A stretch of DNA of 64,000 nucleotides from Nemania diffusa (Eukaryota > Ascomycota > Sordariomycetes > Xylariales > Xylariaceae), in the NCBI GenBank assembly GCA_038501195.1, contig JBBPUQ010000002.1:558001-622000 (forward strand), read 5' to 3'. Under the pieces are notes generated by a model. The model was not told the origin of the DNA. It ran no database searches and was given only the letters and a program-made list of their open reading frames with translations. Every line of letters begins with the position of its first letter. The stretch's first letter is position 1. Positions 22,463-33,237 of this stretch are shown piece after piece. The position numbers were made by a program, and so were the translations under genes.

Positions 22463-24117
22463 TCTCAAGACCACGAATCCAAGATGTAGTGAATAGAGAG
22501 TTACGGGTGATTAACTGATGGTGGACATATGAAGTAGAGGGGCTTAGAAATATACTATTATTTACACTAACCTTCTTTGGCTACAGAGACCCTTCACCGT
22601 TTATAGCTTTAGGTACATAGATGGGAAGCTTACAGCACTGTAATAGTTTTACTTCCCGAGGGCTGGCGTCCATCAACCGCTGAGGCTAGGATGTTATTAA
22701 GTTATCTACCAAGTGATAAAACAACGATTCAGCTCTACTAATTCTCTCAGTAGACTAGGATTTCAACACCAGGCAGAATGGGAACGTAAGTTCAACCTAG
22801 GAGATAATGGCTTAGCATTCAGCTCGAATCGATCAATACTATAGACTCATATCTCAACTCTGTGTTCGTAGCCTTAGCTCACCTCGCCAAATGCCTTGGA
22901 TCAACAACAGTGGTCACACGAGTATCCTAATAGCAAAGTCTAGGGGGGCATCAAAGATAGCTACAATCAACAAGGTAGAGCCCCCATGCCCGCAGCAATG
23001 TTTGGATGCCGCTCTATGTTCCAAATCCTCAGTTTGTTCGAACCGCCGATATCAAATCTCCCGTGGGAAGCACCATTACGTGGTACTAGAAGTTACACAA
23101 TAACCGCCCCAGCGATATTTACTGATTGCTACGAAGAGGGTCTAACGCCAGAGGCTACACGACCACACGATTTTACCTCGCTTGCTACGACCAAACTAGG
23201 CAATATGTATATCGTATTAGTTCCACAACTACTCATACGCGCCGATCTCTCGTAGGGTTTTATTGTGCTTTACGATGATTGACTTACTGATACCCTGATG
23301 TGGACCGAGTGGAATGTTACTATATGTTACCCAACTGTTGACTACTAACTGATCATGGGACAAGGACACAACTATAAACCGTAACAGCAAATACAATTAC
23401 TAATACAAGCACTAAAAGATCTATGGGCGTAGTTTGTACTCGAGTTGTACGTTCCCATGTCACACATTGTCGAAGTTGCGCAAGCCAACATATTCTGCTC
23501 GGTCTTGCTCCGAGTACCTCGCCCCTTAATTTTACCGAAGGGGTAATATCGCCACCCTTGATTATTAAGCACAAGTTCTTGGCCTTTCAACAATATCGAT
23601 ATTATCACTAGGTCATAATGGTAGATGGCTGGAAACGGGATGCCTCTACTTCATCTCGGCTGAGCTTAGTTTGTTCGCTATGGATGTTACGAGCCCCTGT
23701 TATTCCGCAAATCTTAAGAAATATCCATGACTAATAGAATAATAGCACAACAACCACCAACAGAACCAAATGAAGCTAAGATTTCAAGTTGTAATGAAAG
23801 ACGACAAGGGAAATAGGAATAAATTAATGAACGAACTGGGTCTGACTAACAGACTCCTCATGTGCCTGAATGTACTCCCTATCTCAATAACTGTTTCATT
23901 TGTATAATGATTGGGGCCATTGAATAAAGTAGCCACCACGGAGGAAAGAGAGAGAAAGAGTCGTACGATTGCCTTGTATAATCCTGCATATGGAAAACGT
24001 TCTTACGAGTAGCGTCGATAAGAAGCCCAAGTGTCATAGGGGCTAGGCTCCGTAGTGAATAGATAAACATGTCGAAAGCCACAGAGGTAGACGGGATCTA
24101 CCTTCATAGGGTGTGGG
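22463..24117. other. intergenic, AT-rich
   Basis: No gene is recognised in 1.65 kb. Short frames at 22891-23255 and 23353-23611 occur on both strands and lack family similarity or plausible splice structure. No clear repeat is seen. Confidence 0.4.
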
Positions 24118-24418
24118 CTAATAGGGCTGGGTTGTTTGAATGAGTGATGGCTCCGCTACGTCACTCAATCGGTAATATCCAATGAGTCTAGTGAGAGAGC
24201 GAGACCTTCGGTTATTTCCTACGTCATTGAACACAGCAAAGCATCCCTTTATATAATGTTATTCCACTCGAACTTCAGATTAGACAAATATTTGAACTTA
24301 CCTGCGGTGATGCAAGTACCAACTGTCGTATACGTGTTAGTCAGATTGTAACATCAATGAGGTGCATTTGAGAGAGACCTACCTATTCCAAGCCCTCCTG
24401 AGGTAAGACCTCCTATCA

Positions 24419-24454
24419 CGGGTCCAACCAGGGGTCCAACCAGGGGTCCAACCC
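24419..24454 (-). repeat. triplicated short unit in GTPase tail
   Basis: The unit GGGGTCCAACCA is repeated about three times in tandem. Read on the minus strand it encodes the V-G-P-L repeats in the C-terminal tail of the MITE-split GTPase. Confidence 0.7.
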
Positions 24455-25672
24455 ATTGGTGCTTGACCTTCTCAGTAGTATCTAGCTTAGATTGTGTCTC
24501 GAGTCTCAAGTTTTGTAGCTCCAATCTTAGCTTCTGTATTTCACTCTCTCTTTCATTCAGATATTCCTCTCGTTCGCTTAAATGACGATCACGATATTCG
24601 CGCTCTCTACGGCGGTACTCTTCCTCCTTTTCTCCTAGTGTTTTCTTCCATTGCTTTTGCATGGCCGAAACTTGCTCAGTAAACCGTTGCAACTGTTTTT
24701 GGTGGATCCCCAGGAGGGGTAGTCGCATTGCGTCTATTGCCTGATTGCTTTCTTTGAGCATCCTGGGAATGTCCGAGTCTTGTTCCAGTTGTGCATGTAC
24801 TGGTTCATGTTCTAGTGTTCTGTTCTTCCTGTAGGCAATTCCTAAACCTTCCAGTTGCTTTTCTAAAGATTGTTGAGATTTCTTTAAGTCCTGTTGGAGC
24901 AATTTCCCTGCCGAGGTCTCATTGAGGGTTAAATTTAAATCCACCATCTCGTGTTGGATTTCTAGCGTGATTTGTGTATCCTTCCATGCGTCAAATATCC
25001 TGGTTAGGATCTTCTTTGCAGATGTACGCCTCTGGGATAGTGTCTGGCACTCGCTGTGACTAATAATCTGCGAACCCTTTTCGAGCATGTCATGTACATA
25101 CGTGTTTCGAAGTTGTTGCTGTCTGCTGCACTGTTTAGTATACTCGATTCCGGAATGGTCAGAAGACCACATAGTAGTCACTACTGCAACGTTCCCAAAC
25201 GCTTCTTCTCCACAAAGGGCCTTCATCATCTCTAGATTACGTCTAGTTGAGCGCCCGATTCTGGTATTAGAAATAGAATGAAGGTAGAGAACACCGTTGA
25301 TCGAGACGTTGTTGGCGTAGGATGCTGAGAGATAGTGTACCACTGTTGTGAGAGTCTCAACATCTTCTCGATTCGTGTCCTTTATGAATAAATTAGCAAC
25401 AGTCGTTAGTAAATAATTCTATATTCAAGCAAGGATCAGATTGTTGACTACTTACATCAAAGCCGGGTGTATCAATAAGATAAACATCACGACTCTGTAG
25501 CTCACTACGAAATATTGCCACTGAGTTTGTGCCTGCTCGAGTTAAGTTTCATGCTGTTAGTTCGCCGTTGAACTCTGTATAGAGTTCTATAAACTCACAA
25601 GAAGCTAGATCATGTCCAATCTGCGCGTCTTGCCCAGTGCAGTCAGCGATGAAAGAACTTTTGCCTGACCCT

Positions 25673-26156
25673 GTCATCCCCAGGGTTGTGATTTAGTACC
25701 TTAGTAATTAGGACTAATTTAGTATTACTAGATTAGTACTTACTTTAGTACTAATTTTTAAAGTACTAAGCTAGTATTAGTACTATTTCGAAAATACTAA
25801 TATTAATTTAGTAATACTAAGTTAGTATTTAGTATAATACTAAGTACTAAAATATTCACTTATATAAGCTATAAACGTTTGTATATAAGAATAATTACCT
25901 AGGTAAATCAAGTGGTCTGTGCGCAGTTGTGGCTTTATAGCTGTGGCTTTATAATGCAAGCAGTTAAAATAGTGGCTAAGCAGTAAATTTTAGTACTTAA
26001 TATTAGTATTAGTATTTCTTAGTATTTTAGTATTAGTCTTAGTATTAAGTAATACTAAACTAAGTTAGTCTTAGTACTAGGTAGTACTAAACTAAGTTAG
26101 TATTAGTACTGACTAATACTAAATTAGTATTACTAAATCACAACCCTGGTCATCCC
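25673..26156. mobile_element. hAT-like MITE with 8-bp target duplication
   Basis: The element spans 25681-26148 (468 bp). Its ends are perfect 18-bp inverted repeats: CAGGGTTGTGATTTAGTA at the left and its reverse complement at the right. It is flanked by the direct repeat GTCATCCC (25673-25680 and 26149-26156). Eight-base duplications and CAGGG-type ends are typical of the hAT superfamily. The interior is AT-rich, full of TAGTAT/TAGTAC subterminal motifs on both sides, and has no coding frame, so it is non-autonomous. Removing one target copy and the element restores the GTPase G1 reading frame across the site. Confidence 0.93.
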
Positions 26157-26199
26157 TGTAGCAGTTTCAGACCACGATATGATTTTCTGACGAGTTCAT

Positions 26200-26864
26200 C
26201 AAAACCAACCCATGATCATTAGAAAAACAGAACCCGGCCTGTAACCGAATCCAGTCAGCAAAAGGAGGGAAATGTGTGCTGGGCCGGCGGGGGGGGGGGG
26301 GGGGGGGGGGGTTGGCGTACTTCGGCCTCTGAGCCCCCACGAACGCCAAGAAGTTCGCAGCCTCAATTGCGAAAATGCTAGACATTTCATTACTTTCACT
26401 TGTGAAATTACAGCGTGTATTGGATTGAAGACATATAGGAGCGAGTGCAACAAGAGCTCTAATGTGCCTTAAGGGCTCGGGCGGAGTTTAATTAGCAATC
26501 AAGTAATAATAGCTCATGGCTAGCCGCCACGTCAGATAAGATGAAGTTGATGCCTAAAAAAGGCTGAAACCAATAATATGCAACAGCAACCAAGCCACAA
26601 TTGCTACCTATTTAAGGAGAATACGACCGAATATCCCCAACCCCGCACAGGTCTACGTATAACTTCTTTCCTACTACATTTCACGCAATGCCGTTGCTCT
26701 ATTAAGTATTTCTAGGGGATGATTGGAAAACGCACGAATAGGCTCCCACTTGAATATTCCCGAATATTATCTCTATTGTAACCTATTTGTCGATTCTGGA
26801 CTTATCGCCAACGCTAGGAGCTAAACTATTAACCACGCACGGCAGGGTGCAGTTTCAGACGAAA
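26200..26864. promoter_or_regulatory. shared region between head-to-head GTPase genes
   Basis: This interval separates the two divergent GTPase copies. It contains an uninterrupted run of 23 G (26289-26311). A minus-strand frame through the G run gives only a poly-Pro artefact. The promoter of the intact copy must lie in the right part. Confidence 0.45.
26289..26311 (+). repeat. G23 homopolymer
   Basis: Twenty-three consecutive G bases are present on the plus strand. The tract could form G-quadruplex DNA, and its exact length is prone to sequencing error. Confidence 0.9.
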
Positions 26865-28216
26865 ATGATATCAGGATCACCCGCAATATATTTTAATGGG
26901 GAGACTCCCAAGTAAGTGGTGCTCTGTCTACCTATATACTTACTGTTATGAGACTTACTTCGTTAGTGCGGATGACATTGTGATCGCTTTGATGGGCATG
27001 ACCGGCTCAGGCAAAAGCTCTCTGATCAGCCTTTGCACTGACCAAGCAGTTGAAATTGGCCACGGTCTCCAATCTTGTAGGTCCTGATTCCAATGATGCA
27101 CCCTGAAGAGATCGAATTTGATGTTAATGAAAGACACATGTAGGCACGCAGAACGTACAAAGCTATTCCTTTTGTCATCCAAAATTCCGTTCCGGTCGTA
27201 TTTACCTCGTCGATACCCCGGGCTTCGACGATAGCAACCGGAGCGATACGGAGACTCTCCGAACACTAGCCGCGTGGCTGACGGCAACCTATAGGAGCGG
27301 CATCAAACTCTCTGGCATCATATATGTGCACCGAATCGACCAAACAAGAATGCAAGGGTCTGCAGTGAAGAATGCTCATCTTTTTAAGCAGCTATGTGGC
27401 GATAATGCATTAAAAAAGGTAGTTTTAGTCACAACAATGTGGGACAAAACGCCAGGTGATCTTGCGGAGAGCCGAGAAAAACAAATGAAGGAAACCGATA
27501 AATATTGGGGCAGAATGATCGCTCGGGTAAGATAATCCAAAGTCCACTGTTTGACTCTGAGAGCTTATTAAAGTTTGAATAGGGAAGCCAAGTCATGCGT
27601 CACGACAATACACGCAAGTCCGCATTCGCACTAATCGAGAGCTTTATAAAAGTTGACTCAAAGATTGTTCTCGGGATCCAAAGCGAAATGGTTGATGACC
27701 TCAAGAGCCTGGAAAGTACTAACATAGGGAATGCGATCAAAGAAATGCTAGTCCAACAGAATGCACAATATAAGAAGGAGCTTCAAAGTATCGTTGCCGA
27801 GCTTAAGGAAGCTATGATGAGCAAAGAAGAAGCCCAAGATTTATTGGAGGCTAGGCTTGATGTAGAAAAGAACATTCAGCAAGTGAGTATTAGCTTCCGT
27901 TTAACGCAACTCGCAAATGTGGATGTTTGTATACCTGGTTCGCATGTTTGCCCCCATTACTACATTGTCAACTTACGTCAGTCCCCAAGGCAAAATACTA
28001 ATAGCCGTCATTGGACAGGTGGAGCTCAATCTCAAGCAACTGCTCGAGACAAGAATAAAAGAACTACAAGAGTCTCAACGTCCGAAAGAACAACCACTAC
28101 CTGGACCCCGCGGCCAAACCTCTCCTAGCATAGCGGAACCCCGACGACTACCAGGGTTGACCCCAGAGATAGTTGCTCGATTACATGCCAGCAAGCGCAA
28201 AAAAAAGTGGTTTTAG
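26865..28216 (+). CDS. AIG1/GIMAP-like P-loop GTPase, intact copy, 5 exons
   Basis: Exons are 26865-26911, 26967-27076, 27144-27526, 27583-27882 and 28019-28216; every join keeps frame, giving 345 aa. G1 is GMTGSGKS (26-33), G3 is DTPG (76-79) and the G4-region motif is TTMWD (about 151). After the G domain comes a charged alpha-helical region likely to be a coiled coil (KKELQSIVAELKEAM, LLEARLDVEKN). A short Pro-rich linker and a basic C terminus (KRKKKW) follow. The organisation matches the broken paralogue at 24118-26199, but the Gly-rich tail is replaced by the basic end. In animals and plants AIG1-type GTPases act in immune and membrane processes; a fungal role is inference. The exon 4/5 intron (136 bp) is the least certain join. 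Confidence 0.8.
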
Positions 28217-28641
28217 TATCAAGTTGTAATTGTTGGGGTAACGGGGGATTGGTGGCAGTTCTGCTTAACTGTCACAGACCACACCTAGATTCAAACAGCT
28301 GAATCCCATGGTCGGTGCACAGTGTGGCTAGCTAGTGGCTGGAGTGGCTGGTGAGGCCTTGGCAGTTTGCTCGGACCCAATTTATGCAAGTGATTTGTAG
28401 TTAAATTATTCACTAGTTTTTATCTGCGGTAGTTTTTTAACGAGCTTTTTTCAAAAATAAAATAAAACTCTACTGCTTTAGAACTATCTAGGTACCAAAA
28501 CCTTTCCTGTGCTTACGCTAGATTCAGTGCTTTGCCAGTAGAAGCATTAGGGACCATCAGGAACGGTTAGTTCGATCCACCCCTCCTTTTAGTTTCAATT
28601 TCCTGTTCATGCAAATTCTTGAAGCAGAGTCACCCGTTACT
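28217..28641. other. intergenic, convergent 3' flanks
   Basis: An AT-rich stretch lies around 28395-28480. No gene or repeat is recognised. Confidence 0.4.
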
Positions 28642-30345
28642 TCAGTATGTTTCCACCCAGAAAGGCTCAGCCGCATCCAGCTGCCTCTTTACGCTAGAAC
28701 GTGATCGGCCCTTGACTGGATGATCATCTACAGAAGTATATGGTGGGCTATTTGATTGCCTAGAACGCTTCGTACTAGTTTGTGTGTTCCTGAAGCTCGA
28801 CGTCAAGCCCCGAAGACGGGTCGCCAAAATCTGCCGCCACAGACGCTTAGCTTGCATCTGGAGAATTCTCATCTGCCTCCAGGTACCGGGGAAGGCTGGG
28901 CACTTCAGCAATACTCTGAGTCCGTGTTTCTTGTGTAGGGCTATCCTGAGCATCTTGGGGAATGTATCTTGGATGGTCCACAACTGCACTAGAGCTTGCG
29001 GCATTGTCATGTGCTTCACAAATATTGGGGTGAGCTTCACCCGACCATGCATCAACTTGCCTAGCTACAGCGTTGACATCCTTAATAAAGCGGTCTCGGT
29101 AGTGTTTTGCTAGGTCTCTCGCATTCCTCACGGCTGTAGCTGCACGTCGAAATTCATCAATCCTGAACCTAGACGTCATGGCCCAGACATTAATCTGAGT
29201 CATATGATATTCGGGCGGTCCTCCCACTGTAGTTGGCGCGGTTAGATGGTGGGCGTACAACTTCAGGAAACCGTCCATGTAGGTCGTGCTGAATGTATAA
29301 GGATTGTTATCATAGACCGGTTCGTCCTTGCCGTAGTTCTGCAGGCTGTGTATGGCACGGGATCCTATCGCTCCGTCGTAGCGAGCTTGCAGTCTTACCA
29401 CCGCTGGAATTACATCCGGGCCTTTTACTTCTACGAAGAAGTTTGGCGCTATTGGCTTGTCCTCCACAACTGATGGTATGATATGACGACTGAGCTGTAC
29501 GCGAGCGGATAGAGCTAGCTCTTCAGGGGACGACCCAAAATACATGTCTGGCTTAGCTGCGGCAATTGTCCCGTCTGTGAGATGCTCAAGGTTTCCAAAA
29601 ACTGTGTTCGTAGCAAGTGGGTGGTCAGGCTTCTTTGGGCGAGAATTGTAGGGAGTATGTCTGCTAATATATCGTCTTCATCTTTCGCTCGTTCAGCCTC
29701 TCTCTGGAATGTCTTGATTGCATTATCGGGAAATCGGGATGGCGATAGCGATAGCCTAGGCACTGCTAATGCTTCTTCAATATGCGTCAAATCTGGCTCT
29801 GGCGACGGATAAAGTGGGTAGATTTGATGGTCTGTCATATGCTGATCGAAGTCGCGGCCGTAAGGTGCGGATTTCTCGGTCTTGCTTGTTGACGAAGTGG
29901 GAAGGATACAAGCTGGGTTTCTCAATTTAATCTCACGGATCGGCTCCGGATACTAGATCGCCTCGTTAGAAAGACACCTCACAGAGAGAATTTGGCCTCT
30001 CCTTACACCTCGAAGATGACACAGGTCTGGGCCGCCGTGCCTTGCGAACCGGATAATGTCTTTAGGGTTGGTAGAGGTACGTGCCTGATGAGGCGAGGGA
30101 GGTGAGGGAGGAGGGCGTCGAATCTTGATCCGTCGGCCGAACTCTTTTAATGCCCTGCGGGTTAGCTTAACTTTTGAGAGTCTGTCCCAAAATTCGGGAG
30201 GATATGTCCAAGATGCCCACGCATCGAGTTCGGTTTCGCTTCTAGTCTTGATCGGCTTGATCTTTTTCGCTGGGGGGAGGTTTCGTGAGCAGCCTACTTG
30301 CGAAACTTCCTCTCCGTGCCTCTTTCCATTCTGCGATATCGCCAT
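28642..30345 (-). pseudogene. DUF7924-type fungal protein gene with frameshift
   Basis: Exon 1 is 30345-30007; after a 54-bp intron (29953-30006) the frame resumes with YPEPIREIKL at 29952. The product resembles an abundant fungal family that I associate with the label DUF7924 (name from memory). Its marks are FARHGGPDL(C)HLRG followed by YPEP, DFDQHMTDH, the LSLSPSRF/AKDEDD region, LEHLTDGTIAA, YFGSSPEEL, IAPNFFVEVKGPD and YGKDEPVYDNN. Between ADILPTIL (about 29650) and LATNTVFGNLEHLTDG (about 29610) the frame shifts by a net one missing base. The C-terminal part changes frame again near 28830-28790, where a Ser/Arg/Lys-rich tail ends at 28642. The function of the family is unknown; it often lies in repeat-rich accessory DNA. 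Confidence 0.7.
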
Positions 30346-31007
30346 GACCAGCCGGACATATTGGAGATAAACGGGAAAGTTAAGACGAGCAGTTAAATGA
30401 GGCGCAGAGTACTACGCGTCTTTGATGTTGTTTGCTCGGCGGCCTTTAAGGATTAACGATGGGCCTGAAATAGCGTGACACACACTAAATGGATACATGC
30501 AGTAAGGGAGAGGGCTTGCTTCTAAGTTACTCGCAACCAATCATACTAGTCTATTGAAATATTGTTCATCACATTGAAGTACAGAAAGCATCAAAAGCGG
30601 GAAGCTTGACCAATCACCTACTATCTAGAAGTGCCACAGGTTTTATAGGTTCAGAAGTTCGCGGACTTTGTGAAACTCGTAACGCTCCAGTGCCTTATTT
30701 TTTTCTTCTTGCATTTCAGTCTACAGCACACAGCAGATTTGTCTAATTCACATTCCTCAAAGGCCCGCCCCGGCAATTGATACCCCGCATGTCGAGCCCC
30801 CCGTTTCTTCAAATCCCTAGCGTCTCATGACACCAAACTGCGTCCCTCTCCGCATGAGTAATGCTGAAAAGCATATCCGAAAACTCCCCTACAGACCAAA
30901 TGTCAAGAACTATACTTTACAGATTGGTACTAAATACCCGCCAGACATAGCGGTGAGTTGTTCAACCACCATCATCTCTCACGTTGCTCTTTCCGCAAAC
31001 CGCTTAT
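30346..31007. other. divergent intergenic region
   Basis: The region lies between the DUF7924-type relic and an SDR gene. A CT-rich segment precedes the SDR start. No gene is recognised. Confidence 0.4.
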
Positions 31008-31927
31008 ATGCCTTTGTACGCACCCCCAGACGTTAACACACCCGTGTTAAGCCAATTTTCCCTAGCGGGTAAGATCGCGGCCGTCACAGGCGGTGCTCGG
31101 GGTATAGGAGTTGAGGTTGTGCGCGGGTTGGCGGAAGCCGGCGCCGACGTGGCCCTCATCTACTCAAGTAGTTCAGATGCGCCCGAGATAGCGGCGCATA
31201 TTGCTTCGGACACGGGCGTCAGAGTTGAGGCGTTCCAGTGCGACGTGCGGAGTCGCGAAGACGCCGCGAGGGCGATCAACCACATCGCAGCGGAGTTTGG
31301 AAAGGGCCGGCTGGATATCATGGTCGCTAACGCTGGTGTGTGCGCCAACATCCCCAACCTGGAATATACGGAAGAGACGTGGCAGCACAATAACAGTGTT
31401 AACCTTGACGGAGTCATGTGGACCGCACAAGCTGCCGGGAAGATTTTCAAGCAGCAAGGCAAGGGCAACCTCATAATAACTGCGTCCGTGAGCGCTATAT
31501 TGGTGAACATCCCGCAGACGCAGGCAGCGTATAACGCCTCTAAAGCCGCCGTTGTCCACTTGGCGAAGAGTCTTGCTGTTGAGTGGGTGGAGTTTGCGCG
31601 CGTGAACTGCATCTCTCCCGGGTTTATCATGATGGAAAGTATGTATCCAATCCGCATTCCAAATTCTCCGACTTCGAAACTGATCTAAGCTCGATAGTGC
31701 TTACGAGGCAACCCAAGGAACGATTTGATAAATGGCTCTCGATGATCCCGGCTAATCGAATCTGCCACGCCGCTGAGCTGAAGAGTGTACGTTTCCTACG
31801 TTTGCTTCGTCGTCACTACTACCTTTTCTAAACACGACGACAGGCGTACGTTTTCCTAGCCAGCGACGCATGTTGTTATATGACTGGCGCAAATATTGTG
31901 ATTGACGGAGGCTACACACTCCCGTGA
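31008..31927 (+). CDS. SDR, mannitol dehydrogenase / sorbose reductase-like
   Basis: Exons are 31008-31638, 31698-31786 and 31844-31927 (introns 59 and 57 bp, phase-consistent), giving 267 aa. It is a classical short-chain dehydrogenase: the cofactor loop TGGARGIG, NAG in ANAGVC, the catalytic Ser in ITASVSA, YNASK as YxxxK, and the C-terminal VNCISPGFI and TGANIVIDGGYT. These last blocks and the overall length match fungal NADP(H)-dependent mannitol dehydrogenase / sorbose reductase-type enzymes that interconvert keto-sugars and polyols in the cytosol. Substrate identity is inference. All catalytic residues are present, so it appears functional. It lies about 40 bp from the degraded repeat copy 4. 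Confidence 0.85.
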
Positions 31928-31963
31928 TCAAATGTATCTCATTAAGAAATACTTGGGTAATAT

Positions 31964-32185
31964 AGTGAAGCAAAGCGTATAATACATACATACTACGCAT
32001 TCTAAAGAACTGACCACTGTTATATCAATCACTTTTAAAGATTTAAAGCTAAAGCAAAAACAGGATTTTAATAACATAAACATATATATTACAGTAGTGA
32101 GCTTTTTAAAGAAAGCTTTAAAAATATATGTTAGTTATAAAAAGTACGAGTTTTAGCTAAATATTTTAAATAAATAAAAAAGTAA
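31964..32185 (-). repeat. dispersed repeat, RIP-like degraded copy (copy 4)
   Basis: Reverse-complemented, this AT-rich island aligns with copies 1 and 2. For example AGTGATTGATATAACAGTGG stands against AGTGATCGATATAACAGTGG, and TTTAGAATGCGTAGT against TCTAGAGTGCGTAGT. Further upstream TATTTAGCTAAAACT matches CAGTTAGCCGAAGCT. Differences are mostly C-to-T and G-to-A, including loss of the GC hairpin. The first 50-60 bases of the repeat are not recognisable. Boundaries are approximate. Confidence 0.75.
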
Positions 32186-32332
32186 GTTTTGTGCGCTAGC
32201 GCAGTTTATCGTCATGTTTAGGAGCCCTCATTCGATTATGGACCTCAAAGTGAGCCGGCAGATCCTAGTTGGTAAGCGAATGACTGCAGCTGCCGCTACG
32301 GTTTCAGCCTTTCCGGCGAGAAAGCGAGAAAC

Positions 32333-33084
32333 CTAGCTCATCGTGACTCCCGGCATAATAATCTTTGCGAACCGTTTTTTATTATTATACCAAACAACGA
32401 TTTCTTTCCATTCCACGTTTTTCTTTTCAATTTCAAGCCACTGTTTCCGACTAACCTCACAGTAGATAATCTCTTCTTCAGGCGGCGTCATATCGTCTGC
32501 TGGCTGCAATAATAAACTCGTGGTTTTTGTTGTAAAGGTCTCGGGCTTCGATGTAAGGCCGAGCATAATCTTTAGGTCATCGGCGGATGATATGCTAGTC
32601 CCGTTCCGAATGACAATAGGGTAATATGTTTCTGGTATTTCGAGACCTTTTCTGATACCTTTACGCCATCTCTTCTGAATTTCCTTGTCTTTGCTTTTCG
32701 TCTTTTCTTTACTATGCGTGATCGATTGCAAAAACGGCGTGAATAAGGCTTGCAACTTGCGGGTTGTTTTCTTGGCTAGTGGTCGATAAAATCGCTTCGG
32801 TCGCCGGTGGGGACCAGATTCGGAATGCAGTGCTGAGTCCATATTAAACAAGATTCAAACTTCGGTGTCGTGTTGGCATTTGAAACGCAAGATTCAACAT
32901 AGAGCGTTAAAAAGTCTATGGACGATGGTAGAATCTTTTCTATACCAATTTTGGAAGAAGGGCAATATGTAAAGCCGGACAGATCTTTAGTTACAGGCCT
33001 TGGCGGAAACAGTATACGTATATGCGAAGGCTTGCATCTAGAGTCAGACGAGGGGGGCACAATTTCCGAGCTTCGGAATTTCAT
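32333..33084 (-). pseudogene. hypothetical protein, two overlapping frames
   Basis: A minus-strand frame starts at ATG 33084 and runs 102 codons (stop 32776). A second overlapping frame covers 32851-32333 (172 codons), Lys/Arg-rich (KKTTRKLQ, KEKTKSKDKEIQKRWRKG) with a C-terminal EIEKKNVEWKEIVVWY. Together they read like one protein broken by a frameshift or an unrecognised splice near 32780-32850. No domain, signal peptide or membrane segment is recognised. An alternative is that the second frame alone is a gene starting at ATG 32851 or 32842. Confidence 0.4.
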
Positions 33085-33237
33085 TGGATAGCTATGCAGC
33101 CCCTATGATGACTATGATCCACTTTTCTATCACGCGGATAATTATCATTGGGTTAAACATGGTGGTAAACTGCTCACCATAAAGCTGATTAGACGACGTG
33201 TGAGCAATGATTGTTTACGCGCGTACCGTAATCCACC

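Larger units (their letters stand above)
24118..26199 (-). pseudogene. AIG1/GIMAP-like P-loop GTPase, split by a MITE
   Basis: On the minus strand the readable exons are 25680-25599 (after the insertion), 25532-25456, 25379-24383, then probably 24322-24302 and 24218-24118. They encode TGSGKSSF (G1), YLIDTPGFD (G3) and VVTTMW (G4 region). A long charged coiled coil follows (EKEEEYRRREREYRDR and onwards), then a Gly/Pro tail with three VGPL/VGPV repeats. A 468-bp element (25681-26148) interrupts the G1 codons, with the codons for GM on the far side. Upstream, an ATG frame (26199) meets TGA before the P-loop, a second lesion unless an exon is missing. The paralogue at 26865 is intact and shares the intron position after the (A/Q)SC codons. 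Such GTPases often act at membranes; the role in fungi is not established. Confidence 0.75.
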
